Part shown: positions 1 through 7,462 of the stretch, in pieces
How positions within the stretch are numbered: the stretch's first letter is position 1
Layout of the letters: each line of letters begins with the position of its first letter
DNA from: an uncultured Burkholderiales bacterium
GTDB taxonomy: Bacteria > Pseudomonadota > Gammaproteobacteria > Burkholderiales > Burkholderiaceae_C
Length of the DNA: 20,049 bases
Reading direction: 5' to 3'
Assembly (NCBI GenBank): GCA_903925445.1
Contig: CAIYFE010000216.1
Span: forward strand, 1-20,049
Made by a program: the position numbers and the translations under genes
The notes under the pieces: generated by a model
What the model was told of the DNA's origin: nothing
What the model saw: only the letters and a program-made list of their open reading frames with translations
Database searches by the model: none

Positions 1-781
1 CCATCAAAACCACGGCAGCCGCAGCGTCGTTGATGCCAGAGGCGTTGCCCGCAGTGACCGTGCCGTTTTCTTTGACGAACACCGGTTTGAGTTTGGCCAT
101 GTCTTCGAGCTTGCAGCCAGCGCGGAAATGCTCGTCGGTGGCATAGGCGATTTCGCCTTTTTTGCTCTTGAGCATGACGGGCACGATTTGATCTTTGAAC
201 AAGCCTGCGTTGCTGGCTTTTTCGGCGCGGTTGTGGCTCTCCACGGCCAGCGCGTCTTGCATCTCGCGGGTAATGCCAAATTTGGTCGCCACGTTTTCAG
301 CGGTCACGCCCATGTGGATGGTGTGGAACGGGTCGTGCAGCGCGCCGACCACCATGTCCACCATTTTGCTGTCGCCCATGCGTGCGCCCCAACGTGCGCT
401 CAACGAGGCATAAGGGCCGCGGCTCATATTTTCTGCGCCGCCGCCAATGGCCACATCGCAGTCGCCGAGCAAAATTGCTTGGCTGGCCGACACAATGGCT
501 TGCAAGCCCGAACCGCACAAACGGTTGACGTTGAAAGCGGGTGTGCCTTCAGAACAACCGCCGTTGATGGCTGCCACACGCGAGAGGTACATGTCTTTGG
601 GTTCGGTGTTGACCACATGGCCAAACACGACGTGACCGACATCTTTGCCGTCGGTGTGCGCACGCGCCAAGGCTTCGCGCACGACCAAAGCGGCCAATTC
701 TGTTGGGGGAGTGTCTTTGAGGCTGCCGCCATAGGTTCCGATGGCGGTACGCACTCCACTGACGACGACGACTTCACGCAT
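1..781 (-). CDS. Acetyl-CoA acetyltransferase (thiolase), N-terminal 260 residues; runs off the window
   Basis: The reading frame from ATG at 781 stays open to the left edge, so the C-terminal third is outside the window. The protein begins MREVVVVSGVRTAIGTYGGS, the usual start of type II biosynthetic thiolases. It carries the nucleophile motif NRLCGSGLQAI with the active-site cysteine at residue 89, the same number as in Zoogloea thiolase. Residues near 120-130 read GGGAENMSRGPY, and the visible end reads NASGINDAAAAV. The second cysteine and catalytic histidine of the family lie beyond the edge. The family condenses two acetyl-CoA to acetoacetyl-CoA, or runs the reverse, in the cytoplasm; polyhydroxybutyrate synthesis and fatty-acid breakdown are both possible roles. 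A GGAG ribosome site sits 7 bases before the ATG. It follows the pseudouridine synthase gene after 72 bases on the same strand. The family call is firm; the choice between phaA and atoB is not possible here. Confidence 0.93.
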   Translation of the reverse strand, partial: MREVVVVSGVRTAIGTYGGSLKDTPPTELAALVVREALARAHTDGKDVGHVVFGHVVNTEPKDMYLSRVAAINGGCSEGTPAFNVNRLCGSGLQAIVSASQAILLGDCDVAIGGGAENMSRGPYASLSARWGARMGDSKMVDMVVGALHDPFHTIHMGVTAENVATKFGITREMQDALAVESHNRAEKASNAGLFKDQIVPVMLKSKKGEIAYATDEHFRAGCKLEDMAKLKPVFVKENGTVTAGNASGINDAAAAVVLM

Positions 782-853
782 GTTGGTCTCCAAAAAGGGT
801 TGGTTTTTAAGTGTTAAACGGTCAAAGTTTGCGCCCAATTGGCTACGCCTGAC

Positions 854-1525
854 TTACGCTGGCGCATCCTCCAGCAAGTAAGGCGACTGCGCCGACCAAG
901 CCAGCGACAAATTAAAGGCCAGCGGCTCGCCCGTGAAGGGATGTGCCAAGGCGATGCTTTGGGCGTGCAGCATGAGGCGCGGCGTCATGGCGCGGATGTC
1001 GGGCGGTGCATAAAGCGAATCGCCCAGCATGGGGTGGCCGATGCTTTGCATATGCACCCGCAACTGGTGGGTGCGCCCGGTGATGGGTTCTAACTCAATC
1101 AAACTGGCCTCGGCGCTGGCCTCTACAAGTCGCCAGCGACTTTGGCTGGGCTTGCCGTCGGGATGGATGATGTGCAGCGGGCGGTTGGGCCAGTCGAGCA
1201 ATATCGCGCCCTCAATCAAGCTCCAGCCTTGTTCATGGGAGGCGTCAGGCGTGGGCTGCCCCGCGACCACGGCTCTGTAGCGCTTGCTCACTTGTCGGGT
1301 TTCAAAGGCTTTGCTGATGCGCCGTTGCGCTTCAATACCACGCGCCATGATGAGCAGCCCAGAAGTGTCTTGGTCGAGGCGATGCACCACCAGTGCGTCT
1401 TCAAACACGGCTTGCACGCGCTTGGACAGGCAGTCTTGCTTGTCAGGACCGCGCCCAGGCACCGAGAGCAGGCCGCTGGGTTTGTTGAGCACCAGCATGT
1501 GCTCGTCTTGGTAAATTGGCGTCAT
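854..1525 (-). CDS. rluA: RluA-family pseudouridine synthase
   Basis: The 223-residue protein matches the short RluA subgroup, about 220 residues with no N-terminal S4 domain. These enzymes isomerise uridine to pseudouridine in 23S rRNA (position 746 in E. coli) and in tRNA position 32. The catalytic motif HRLDQDTSGLL is intact with the aspartate at residue 51. The N-terminal NKPSGLLSVPG (residues 14-24) and the late GRTHQLRVHMQSIGHPMLGD (from about residue 149) are typical family blocks. The start is the ATG at 1525, 12 bases after the ferredoxin stop codon, with a weak AAGG in that gap, so the two genes are probably cotranscribed. Substrate specificity is inferred from size and motif type only; another RluA-family member such as an RluC/D paralogue cannot be excluded, though those are usually longer. 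Confidence 0.88.
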   Translation of the reverse strand: MTPIYQDEHMLVLNKPSGLLSVPGRGPDKQDCLSKRVQAVFEDALVVHRLDQDTSGLLIMARGIEAQRRISKAFETRQVSKRYRAVVAGQPTPDASHEQGWSLIEGAILLDWPNRPLHIIHPDGKPSQSRWRLVEASAEASLIELEPITGRTHQLRVHMQSIGHPMLGDSLYAPPDIRAMTPRLMLHAQSIALAHPFTGEPLAFNLSLAWSAQSPYLLEDAPA

Positions 1526-1537
1526 CTTGGATGCGCC

Positions 1538-1828
1538 TTAAAACGCCGAGGCTTGGGTTTGCTCTAGCACCAGATTCGATGTCGGTCTCGCCACACAAGG
1601 CAGCACATAGCCCTCAGCCTTTTCTTCAGCGCTCAAGCCCGGCCAGTCGATGCTGTAGGCCACCTCGCCACTGAGCAAACGGCACATGCAGCTGCGGCAG
1701 GTGCCATTGCGGCACGAACTGGGCAACTGCACGCGTGACATGTCGGCGGCCTCTAGCAATGTGAGGTCGCCCTCAACGTCGTATTGCAATTGGGCGGGTT
1801 CGATGCGGACAGTGAATATTTCGGACAT
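1538..1828 (-). CDS. Small [2Fe-2S] ferredoxin
   Basis: This is a single-domain plant-type ferredoxin fold protein of 96 residues. It has the cysteine pattern C-x4-C-x2-C followed about 30 residues later by a fourth cysteine in LPCVA, which together ligate one 2Fe-2S cluster. The core reads SSCRNGTCRSCMCRLLSGEV. I chose the ATG at 1828 (MSEIFTVRIEP); an in-frame TTG six bases upstream would add two residues, and neither start has a clear ribosome site. Proteins of this size donate electrons to oxygenases or reductases in the cytoplasm, but no obvious oxygenase partner is adjacent. The upstream neighbour is a short-chain reductase 54 bases away and the downstream neighbour is the RluA-type synthase. 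The physiological partner is unknown. Confidence 0.88.
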   Translation of the reverse strand: MSEIFTVRIEPAQLQYDVEGDLTLLEAADMSRVQLPSSCRNGTCRSCMCRLLSGEVAYSIDWPGLSAEEKAEGYVLPCVARPTSNLVLEQTQASAF

Positions 1829-1882
1829 GGGCAAGGGATATAGGGCGGGCAGAAGAATTCAGCCCGCAATTATCCCGCAGGC

Positions 1883-2662
1883 TTAATCCGCGCCGCGCAC
1901 ATGTGTCACACCGCCGTCCACCACCAAGGTGTGACCCAGCACATAGTCGCCGGCGCGGGAGGCCAAGTAGATGGCGGCGGCGGCCATGTCTTCGGCTTCG
2001 CCGACGCGCTTGGCGGGCACGCGCTGCGCCACTTCGTCGCCGTGGTCGCGGGCTTCTTTGTTCATGTCGGAGGCGAAGGGGCCTGGAGCAATCGCGTTGA
2101 CGACGATGCCGTCTTCAATCAAACGAGTCGCCATACGGCGGGTCAGGTGAATCAAACCGGCTTTGCTGGCGGCGTAGGAATAGGTTTCCCACGGATTGAC
2201 CGACAAGCCGTCGATGGAGGCGATGTTGATCACCTTGGCGTGCTGGGTTTTGGCCGCAGCGCGCAACATGGGTGCAAAGGTTTGTGTCAAAAAGAAGGGT
2301 GCTTTGAGGTTCAAGTCCACCACTTTGTCCCAACCCGATTCGGGGAATTCATTGAAGGGCGCGCCCCAGGCCGCGCCTGCGTTGTTGACCAAAATGTCGA
2401 GTTGCTTTTCGTGTTTCGAGAATTCGGCCAGCAAGGCGTGTGCGCCTTCTAAGCTAGAGACATCCAAGGGCAGCGCCACGCAATGTCCCAAGGCAGAGAG
2501 TTCTTTGGCGGTTTGCAAACAGGCCTCGGCTTTGCGAGCGGTGATGTAGACACGCGCGCCTTGGCGCACAAAGCCCTCGGCAATCATGCGACCAATGCCG
2601 CGTGAACCGCCCGTGACAATGGCGGTGCGGCCTTTGAGAGAAAACAAATCTTGCGTGTTCAT
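1883..2662 (-). CDS. Short-chain dehydrogenase/reductase, RhlG-like 3-oxoacyl reductase
   Basis: This is a classical 259-residue SDR. The Rossmann glycine motif TGGSRGIG is near residues 18-25, NNAG is near residue 93, and the catalytic Tyr and Lys are in YSYAASKAG. The basic residue in the glycine motif suggests NADP(H) use. Around the glycine motif the sequence (GGSRGIGRMIAEG, then ARVYITARKAEAC) resembles RhlG of Pseudomonas, an NADPH-dependent beta-ketoacyl reductase; this likeness is from memory, not a search. The frame extends 27 codons upstream, but the ATG at 2662 has a strong AAGGAG site 8 bases ahead and gives the normal family N-terminus, so I start there. With a thiolase downstream on the same strand, a role in 3-hydroxyacyl metabolism is plausible but unproven. 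Confidence 0.88.
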   Translation of the reverse strand: MNTQDLFSLKGRTAIVTGGSRGIGRMIAEGFVRQGARVYITARKAEACLQTAKELSALGHCVALPLDVSSLEGAHALLAEFSKHEKQLDILVNNAGAAWGAPFNEFPESGWDKVVDLNLKAPFFLTQTFAPMLRAAAKTQHAKVINIASIDGLSVNPWETYSYAASKAGLIHLTRRMATRLIEDGIVVNAIAPGPFASDMNKEARDHGDEVAQRVPAKRVGEAEDMAAAAIYLASRAGDYVLGHTLVVDGGVTHVRGAD

Positions 2663-2721
2663 GGGGTGTCTCCTTGTGTTTTTTGAATGTTCATCAGTTT
2701 GCCGTTTTTTGGCAGGCTTTT

Positions 2722-2743
2722 GCGTCACCCAAGCGTCACCCAA
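2722..2743. repeat. Two perfect tandem copies of an 11-base unit
   Basis: The unit GCGTCACCCAA occurs twice head-to-tail (2722-2732 and 2733-2743), followed by the first four bases of a third copy. It lies in the 120-base gap between the 93-residue gene and the SDR gene, upstream of the SDR ribosome site. A nearby perfect palindrome, GCTGCGCAGC at 2770-2779, lies just past the stop codon of the 93-residue gene but has no T-run, so I do not call it a terminator. The repeat could be a slippage product or a pair of binding half-sites; nothing in the sequence decides. Confidence 0.8.
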
Positions 2744-2782
2744 GCGTGTCTTCGCTTCGAAAGTGGTGGGCTGCGCAGCGGC

Positions 2783-3064
2783 TCAAGCGCCCAGTTTGGC
2801 TTGGGCTTTGTCCAGCACCTGAGCCAAGCTGTCGAGCAAATCGACTTGGCTGAAGGAGCAGCTTTCTTCACTAAACAATGCGCTCGATTCGAGCCTGTCC
2901 ACCACATTGAGCCACACCTCTTCAAACTTGGGCGGCAGAGCCGCAAACAGCGCCGCTTGGCTGCGGGCGGTTTGGCAAAAGGCTGAGACGGTCAGCGCGT
3001 TCTGGCGCAAGGCGGCTAGCGCCTCGCGCAACGTGTGAACTGATGAAACGGCAGGAGAGGTCAC
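2783..3064 (-). CDS. Uncharacterised 93-residue protein, GTG start coupled to the upstream small gene
   Basis: I do not recognise this protein. It is 93 residues, soluble-looking, rich in alanine and leucine, and probably all helical: residues 10-45 and 55-92 read as amphipathic helices, with no signal peptide or membrane segment. Two cysteines occur (about residues 30 and 69). The only usable start is the GTG at 3064, whose last bases overlap the TGA of the 46-residue gene (sequence GTGA). No Shine-Dalgarno site precedes it, so translation probably depends on ribosomes finishing the upstream gene. The protein contains no internal methionine that could serve as another start. It is the last gene of an apparent glnS-led group. 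It could be a small regulatory or assembly factor, but there is no evidence for a function. Confidence 0.7.
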   Translation of the reverse strand: MTSPAVSSVHTLREALAALRQNALTVSAFCQTARSQAALFAALPPKFEEVWLNVVDRLESSALFSEESCSFSQVDLLDSLAQVLDKAQAKLGA

Positions 3065-3201
3065 TTGTTTTTGATTTTGCCGCGTGGCGCGACATACGTG
3101 GTTGGCGGGTTGGGACGGTCCGAGGTGGAGGTCTTGGGAGCTGACGTGTCCTTTTTAGGCTTTTTCGTCATTTTGTTGCTGTGTTGTTCGCCTTTGGCCA
3201 T
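3061..3201 (-). CDS. 46-residue basic, proline-rich small protein
   Basis: This is a small gene starting at ATG 3201 with an excellent ribosome site (GAAGGTGAT immediately before the ATG) and ending in TGA at 3061. The product begins MAKGEQHSNKMTKKPKKDTS and ends VAPRGKIKNK. It is strongly basic (about a quarter lysine and arginine), has several prolines, and is likely disordered, with no cysteine, signal peptide or membrane segment. The gene lies 85 bases after glnS, and its stop codon overlaps the GTG start of the 93-residue gene. The strong ribosome site and the coupled downstream gene are the main reasons for believing it is real. The composition suggests binding to RNA, DNA or ribosomes, but this is inference. 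An internal ATG at residue 11 is a less likely start because it lacks a ribosome site. Confidence 0.7.
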   Translation of the reverse strand: MAKGEQHSNKMTKKPKKDTSAPKTSTSDRPNPPTTYVAPRGKIKNK

Positions 3202-3286
3202 ATCACCTTCGTTGGAGCAGCTCGGATTGAGATGGGTGGATGGTACGCCACGGGCTCCAATCCGCCTGCTGCTTGATCGCTGGTGA

Positions 3287-5080
3287 TTACTTCCCCCACG
3301 TATCTCGCAAGCCCGTCACTTTGTTAAACACCGGCTTGCTGGCCGCATGGTCCAAGCGATCCGCCACGAAATATCCGTGTCGTTCAAACTGAAATTTTTG
3401 GTCAGGCAGGGCCGCTGCCAATGAAGGTTCGACAAAGGCCGAGACGACTTGCAAGCTGTTGGGGTTGAGGGAGGCCAAAAAGTCTTTGCCGCCGGCGTCG
3501 GGCTGGGCTTCGGTGAACAAACGGTCGTACAAGCGGACATCGGCGCTCACGCCGTCGGCCACGGACACCCAGGTGATGGCGGCTTTGGCTTTCACGCTGT
3601 CGGCGCCGGGTGTACCGCTTTTGGTGTTGGGAATCACTTTGGCATGGACTTCGGTGATGTGGCCGTTGGCGTCTTTGACGCAGCCGGTGCATTCAATCAC
3701 GTAGCCCGCTTTGAGTCGTACCACGTTGCCCGGAAAGAGTCGTTTGTAGCCTTTGGGCGGCACTTCGGCAAAGTCTTCGCGCTCAATCCACACCGCATTG
3801 CCAATTTTGAAATGACGCAGTGCGGGTGCGGGCTGGTCGTCGCCGTGATGCGGCAACACCGGCGCGTGGCAGTCTTCGGTGTAAGCCTCGCTGCCAAAGA
3901 CCTCGGCCCAGTTGGTGAGCACCAATTTGACGGGGTCGAGCACTGCCATGCCTCGGTGGGCTTTGTTTTCTAAGTCTTCGCGCAAACAACCTTCGAGCGT
4001 GGAATAGTCGATCCAGCTGTCGCTTTTGGTCACGCCAATGCGTTCGGCAAAGAGTTGAATGCTCTCGGGCGTGTAACCCCGGCGGCGCAAACCGACGATG
4101 GTGGGCATGCGTGGATCGTCCCAGCCGCTGACCTTGTGTTCATTGACCAATTGCGCGAGTTTGCGTTTGCTGGTGATGACGTAGGTGAGGTTGAGGCGGG
4201 CAAATTCGTATTGTTTGGGCGGGGGACTGGCGAGCAATCCGCCTTCGATCAAACGTGCCATCAACCAGTCGTAAAACGGGCGTTGGTCTTCAAACTCCAG
4301 CGTGCAAATGCTGTGCGTGATTTGCTCGAGTGCATCTTCGATGGGGTGCGCGAAGGTGTACATCGGGTAGATGCACCATTGGTCACCGGTGTGGTGGTGT
4401 GTGGCGCGGCGAATGCGGTAGATCGCGGGGTCGCGCATGTTGATGTTGGGCGAGGCCATATCGATTTTGGCGCGCAAGACCGCTGCGCCGTCGGCCAATT
4501 TGCCATCGCGCATGTCACGAAAACGCGCGAGGTTTTCTGCGGGCGTGCGGCTGCGAAACGGACTGTTGACACCGGGTTTGCCAAAGTCGCCACGGTTGAC
4601 GCGCATTTCTTCAGGCGTTTGTTCGTCTACGTAGGCGTGTCCGGCTTCGACCAAATATTCGGCAGCGCGGTACATGAAGCCAAAATAATCGCTGGCTTGA
4701 TACAGGTGCGAGGTACCGTTGGCTTGCCAGCCAAAGCCCAACCATTGCACCGCGTCCAAAATCGAGTTGACGTATTCGGTGTCTTCTTTTTCGGGGTTGG
4801 TGTCGTCAAAACGCATGTGACACACGCCGCCGTAGTCACGCGCCAGACCAAAGTTCAAACAAATGCTTTTGGCGTGGCCCACGTGCAAATAACCATTGGG
4901 TTCGGGCGGAAAGCGGGTGCGAATCTTGGCTGGGTCGGGTTGACCTGCGGCGTGGTGAGCAGCGTCACCGGGGCTGCCAGCCCAGCGGCGGTGCGCGTAG
5001 GTGTCAAGGCTCAGATCGTTTTCGATGATCTGGCGCAAAAAATTACTGGGTTTGTGGTCGTGGTCGGCAGGTGTGGTCAT
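3287..5080 (-). CDS. glnS: Glutaminyl-tRNA synthetase
   Basis: This class I aminoacyl-tRNA synthetase charges tRNA-Gln with glutamine in the cytoplasm. The 597-residue protein has the HIGH-type motif in RFPPEPNGYLHVGHAK (HVGH near residues 66-69), the GlnRS-specific FDDTNPEKED near 91-100, and the KMSKS counterpart VITSKRKL near 301-308. The C-terminal anticodon-binding beta barrels follow, with HFKIGNAVWIEREDFAEVP and the final QFERHGYFVADR. It is about 40 residues longer than the E. coli enzyme. Part of the difference is a linker of roughly 18 residues (about 36-53, AGSPGDAAHHAAGQPD) between the N-terminal helix and the HIGH block. The ATG at 5080 has only a weak AGG ahead. The presence of glnS means tRNA-Gln is charged directly. 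It is 39 bases downstream of the response regulator gene on the same strand. Confidence 0.97.
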   Translation of the reverse strand: MTTPADHDHKPSNFLRQIIENDLSLDTYAHRRWAGSPGDAAHHAAGQPDPAKIRTRFPPEPNGYLHVGHAKSICLNFGLARDYGGVCHMRFDDTNPEKEDTEYVNSILDAVQWLGFGWQANGTSHLYQASDYFGFMYRAAEYLVEAGHAYVDEQTPEEMRVNRGDFGKPGVNSPFRSRTPAENLARFRDMRDGKLADGAAVLRAKIDMASPNINMRDPAIYRIRRATHHHTGDQWCIYPMYTFAHPIEDALEQITHSICTLEFEDQRPFYDWLMARLIEGGLLASPPPKQYEFARLNLTYVITSKRKLAQLVNEHKVSGWDDPRMPTIVGLRRRGYTPESIQLFAERIGVTKSDSWIDYSTLEGCLREDLENKAHRGMAVLDPVKLVLTNWAEVFGSEAYTEDCHAPVLPHHGDDQPAPALRHFKIGNAVWIEREDFAEVPPKGYKRLFPGNVVRLKAGYVIECTGCVKDANGHITEVHAKVIPNTKSGTPGADSVKAKAAITWVSVADGVSADVRLYDRLFTEAQPDAGGKDFLASLNPNSLQVVSAFVEPSLAAALPDQKFQFERHGYFVADRLDHAASKPVFNKVTGLRDTWGK

Positions 5081-5119
5081 CCTGCGATTTTAGGCGGGAG
5101 ATGCCTTTGCTTTTGCCGC

Positions 5120-5911
5120 TCACATGGCTTTGAACAAATCGGTGTGCAAACGGCTGACCACCAGCGGCTCGGGGTGCTGCTTCAGGCGCAGCCAAATTTT
5201 GCCTTGCGCGTCGCGGCTGATCGATGCGATGGCTTGGGCTTGCACCACGGTGCTGCGGTGAATTTGCCAAAACACCTGGGGGTCGAGTTGGGGCAGCAAG
5301 GCTTTGATGGGGGTGCGGATCAGGTACTCCCGCGCAGCGGTGACCACGCGCACGTACTTGTCAGCGGCGGCAAAAAACAACACGTCTTGCACCGGCACGC
5401 GGTGAAGTACCGCGCCAATGCTGGCTTGAATGGCCGCCAGCCGTGGCACAGACGCTTGGGGCGGCACAAGCGCTTGCTCAATCTGGTGGAGTGAGTTGTG
5501 CAGGGTTTGCGCATGGCTGGTGAGCTGGGGGTTCGGTCTTTTGAGGCGCTCCACCGTGCGCGCCAAGCGCTCGGGTTGCAAGGGTTTGAGCAAGTAGTCC
5601 AAGGCTTGGGTTTCAAAGGCTTGCACAGCGTATTGGTCGTAGGCGGTGACAAACACAATGTGCGGCCATGCGCGGTGGTCTGGCCAGTCTTCGGTCAGGG
5701 CGTTGGCAACCTCCAGGCCACTCATGCCAGGCATGCGAATGTCTAAAAACAAAATCTCGGGCAAGTGCTGCAAAGCAAGTTGCAGGGCAGACAAACCGTC
5801 GCCCACGCAAGCAACGATGTCCAATTCAGGCCAAAGCTGATGGAGCGCTTGGCGAAGGCTTTGCGCCAAAAGGGGTTCGTCTTCTGCAATCAGCGCTTTG
5901 ATGGAAGTCAC
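5120..5911 (-). CDS. LytTR-family response regulator
   Basis: This 263-residue two-domain regulator has an N-terminal receiver (about 4-120) with acidic pocket D11/E12, phosphoacceptor D57 in PEILFLDIRMPGMSG, T89 and K109 (YLLKP). A linker joins it to a C-terminal LytTR DNA-binding domain (about 160-263), containing VPVQDVLFFAAADKYVRVVT and FWQIHRSTVV. The family (AlgR, AgrA, LytR) binds promoter direct repeats through the LytTR fold. The frame extends much further upstream, but that part overlaps the kinase gene. I start at GTG 5911, which overlaps the kinase TGA in the sequence GTGA and gives the standard VTSIKALIAEDEP N-terminus. It is the cognate partner of the kinase by overlap. Its targets are unknown; autoregulation of the cassette would be typical. 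Confidence 0.9.
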   Translation of the reverse strand: MTSIKALIAEDEPLLAQSLRQALHQLWPELDIVACVGDGLSALQLALQHLPEILFLDIRMPGMSGLEVANALTEDWPDHRAWPHIVFVTAYDQYAVQAFETQALDYLLKPLQPERLARTVERLKRPNPQLTSHAQTLHNSLHQIEQALVPPQASVPRLAAIQASIGAVLHRVPVQDVLFFAAADKYVRVVTAAREYLIRTPIKALLPQLDPQVFWQIHRSTVVQAQAIASISRDAQGKIWLRLKQHPEPLVVSRLHTDLFKAM

Positions 5912-6945
5912 GGCGTGTCCTCGTGGGCGGGCAGCAGCAGCGTGACGCAAGCCCCGGTGGGCAGGTTGGTCATGTGCAGTTGCGCTTGTTTGCCGTACAG
6001 GGTTTGCAAGCGTTGACGTACATGGCTCAAGCCAAACGAAGTGCCCAGCGTTGGCGCATGTTCTTGAAAACCCAAGCCGTCGTCTTGCACGCTCAAACAC
6101 AAGCGTTGTCCTTGCCATGCTGCGTTGACTTCGACCGTGCCGCCTTCAATTTGCGGCTCCAGCCCGTGGCGGATGCTGTTTTCTACCAAGGGTTGCAGGA
6201 TTAAGGTGGGAATGGGGTGTTGTGCCAATTCGGTGGGTAAGTTGAGCTTGAACTTCAAGCGCTGACCCATGCGCATTTGCATCAAGCTCAAGTAATCGTT
6301 CAGACAAGCAAACTCTTGTTGCAAGCTGTGGTGGCTTTGGCGCGAGGCTTGCAAGGTGGTGCGTAAAAAGTCAATCAAACGATCCAGCATGGCTTGCGCT
6401 TGGGCATCGTCTTGACCTACCAAGGCGCGCAAATTGGCCAGCGTGTTGAACAGCATGTGCGGCTCAAGTTGGGACTGCAGCAACCGCAGCTGGGCTTCGG
6501 TGGTTTCACGCGCCATGCGCTCAGCTTTGCTGCGTTGGATGAAGTAAGCAACAAAGGCCGCGCTGATGAGCACCGAGCCGCCCAACAAGCCAGCAAACTT
6601 GGCCGGTGCCAAGGCCCACAAATTCCAAGTGGACCAACCCGCATAAGCATCGCCTATCCAAGTGCCCAAGCCGTAACCCAGCAAGCAACCCACCACCAAA
6701 AAAGGCAGGCTGTACCAGTTTTTTGCTTGTTGACCGCGAAAAAAATATCGGCACGGATCGTTGAAAAACCAAATGCAGCTGCTGATGGCGTAGGAATACA
6801 CCAAGTAAACCGACAGCCGCTCAGACGCATAACCAGACGCCACCCATTGCAACAGCGCAATGACCAAGGCCACGCCCCAGACGATGAGCAAGCGTTTGAG
6901 CAGGGCGAGGCGTTCGGATTTTGGGATCAAGAAGGTGTGCTTCAT
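5908..6945 (-). CDS. LytS/AlgZ-type membrane sensor histidine kinase
   Basis: The protein has 345 residues. The N-terminal part holds about four membrane helices (roughly 18-38, 44-62, 80-98 and 112-136) with very short loops and no periplasmic sensor domain. The His_kinase domain (Pfam family of LytS/YehU/AlgZ) follows, with the phosphorylated histidine H163 in QLEPHMLFNTLANL. The ATPase domain has ILQPLVENSIRHGLEP (E255, N256), DDGLGF (288-293) and GLSHVRQRL (305-313). Stimuli must be sensed in or near the membrane. The ATG at 6945 overlaps the stop of the upstream membrane protein gene (ATGA), and the gene's own TGA overlaps the regulator start. Such tight coupling suggests that the upstream membrane proteins belong to the same signalling unit. 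A short FNDPCRYFFRGQQAK segment between helices 2 and 3 is probably cytoplasmic. Confidence 0.9.
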   Translation of the reverse strand: MKHTFLIPKSERLALLKRLLIVWGVALVIALLQWVASGYASERLSVYLVYSYAISSCIWFFNDPCRYFFRGQQAKNWYSLPFLVVGCLLGYGLGTWIGDAYAGWSTWNLWALAPAKFAGLLGGSVLISAAFVAYFIQRSKAERMARETTEAQLRLLQSQLEPHMLFNTLANLRALVGQDDAQAQAMLDRLIDFLRTTLQASRQSHHSLQQEFACLNDYLSLMQMRMGQRLKFKLNLPTELAQHPIPTLILQPLVENSIRHGLEPQIEGGTVEVNAAWQGQRLCLSVQDDGLGFQEHAPTLGTSFGLSHVRQRLQTLYGKQAQLHMTNLPTGACVTLLLPAHEDTP

Positions 6946-7442
6946 ACAAGGGTTGATTTTCGTAGCGACTGCAGCCGCCCAACATTGGCCAAAAAGACGC
7001 CTGAAAACACGCCATACACAGCACTGACCAGCAAGACAAAATCCAACTCAGCAGCTAACTCGGGTTGGATCGCGCTGACAACACCAACCGCAAACTTCAC
7101 CAAAAAAATTCCCATGTACAAAGCCAAAGGCCACCAACTTGCGGGCAGGCCAAAGCGATGCAATGCAGCGTCGTAATAAAAACCCGGCGGCAGTGGTTTT
7201 TGAAGCAAGTAAAAGCCCAGACCCGCCGTTACCGCAGCCCATGCCAGCAAGGCGGGTAACAGCAAGTCAGTGTCTTGGTAGCGCACGACGATGCCCGAGA
7301 TGGCCATGCCCATCATGGCCAATGGCACCAAAATTGGCATGCGCCAAGGCACCAGACGGTCTTTGCGGGCGCTCCAACCCAGCCAAAGCAACAGCGCAAA
7401 AATGGCGAGTACCCAAACGGGTGTGTGACGAATGATTTCCAT
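6942..7442 (-). CDS. Five-helix membrane protein of unknown function (possibly DUF6622-like)
   Basis: The product is 166 residues and almost entirely membrane-embedded, with helices near 8-25, 36-54, 62-79, 104-124 and 131-153. It begins MEIIRHTPVWVLAIFALLLW. From memory this opening (a short helix, then HTPxWVxAxFALLL) resembles the DUF6622 group, but I could not search. The frame continues upstream into the DUF2306 gene; I start at ATG 7442, which gives a membrane-protein N-terminus, has a weak GAAAG ahead and follows the DUF2306 stop by 20 bases. Its TGA overlaps the kinase ATG. No catalytic motif or cysteine pair is visible. The gene order suggests an accessory sensor, a regulated transporter-like protein or a substrate of the two-component pair; none is proven. 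Confidence 0.8.
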   Translation of the reverse strand: MEIIRHTPVWVLAIFALLLWLGWSARKDRLVPWRMPILVPLAMMGMAISGIVVRYQDTDLLLPALLAWAAVTAGLGFYLLQKPLPPGFYYDAALHRFGLPASWWPLALYMGIFLVKFAVGVVSAIQPELAAELDFVLLVSAVYGVFSGVFLANVGRLQSLRKSTLV

Positions 7443-7462
7443 GATGTGTCTTTCGTGTTCGT

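Noticed and set aside
832..842. CCAATTGG palindrome in the gap between rluA and the thiolase gene
   Set aside because: It is short and AT-centred, with no T-run or second copy; chance is sufficient.
3065..3286. Plus-strand 73-codon frame between glnS and the 93-residue gene
   Set aside because: The minus-strand 46-residue gene in the same place has a strong ribosome site and coupling; the plus frame has neither.
4055..5494. Long plus-strand open frame of 479 codons opposite glnS
   Set aside because: It is the antisense shadow of glnS and the response regulator, which have unmistakable motifs; the plus-strand translation is repetitive, rich in Val, Gly and Phe, with no recognisable domain.
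5912..6118. N-terminal extension of the response regulator
   Set aside because: It overlaps the kinase ATPase domain; the GTG at 5911 gives the standard receiver N-terminus and a GTGA overlap.
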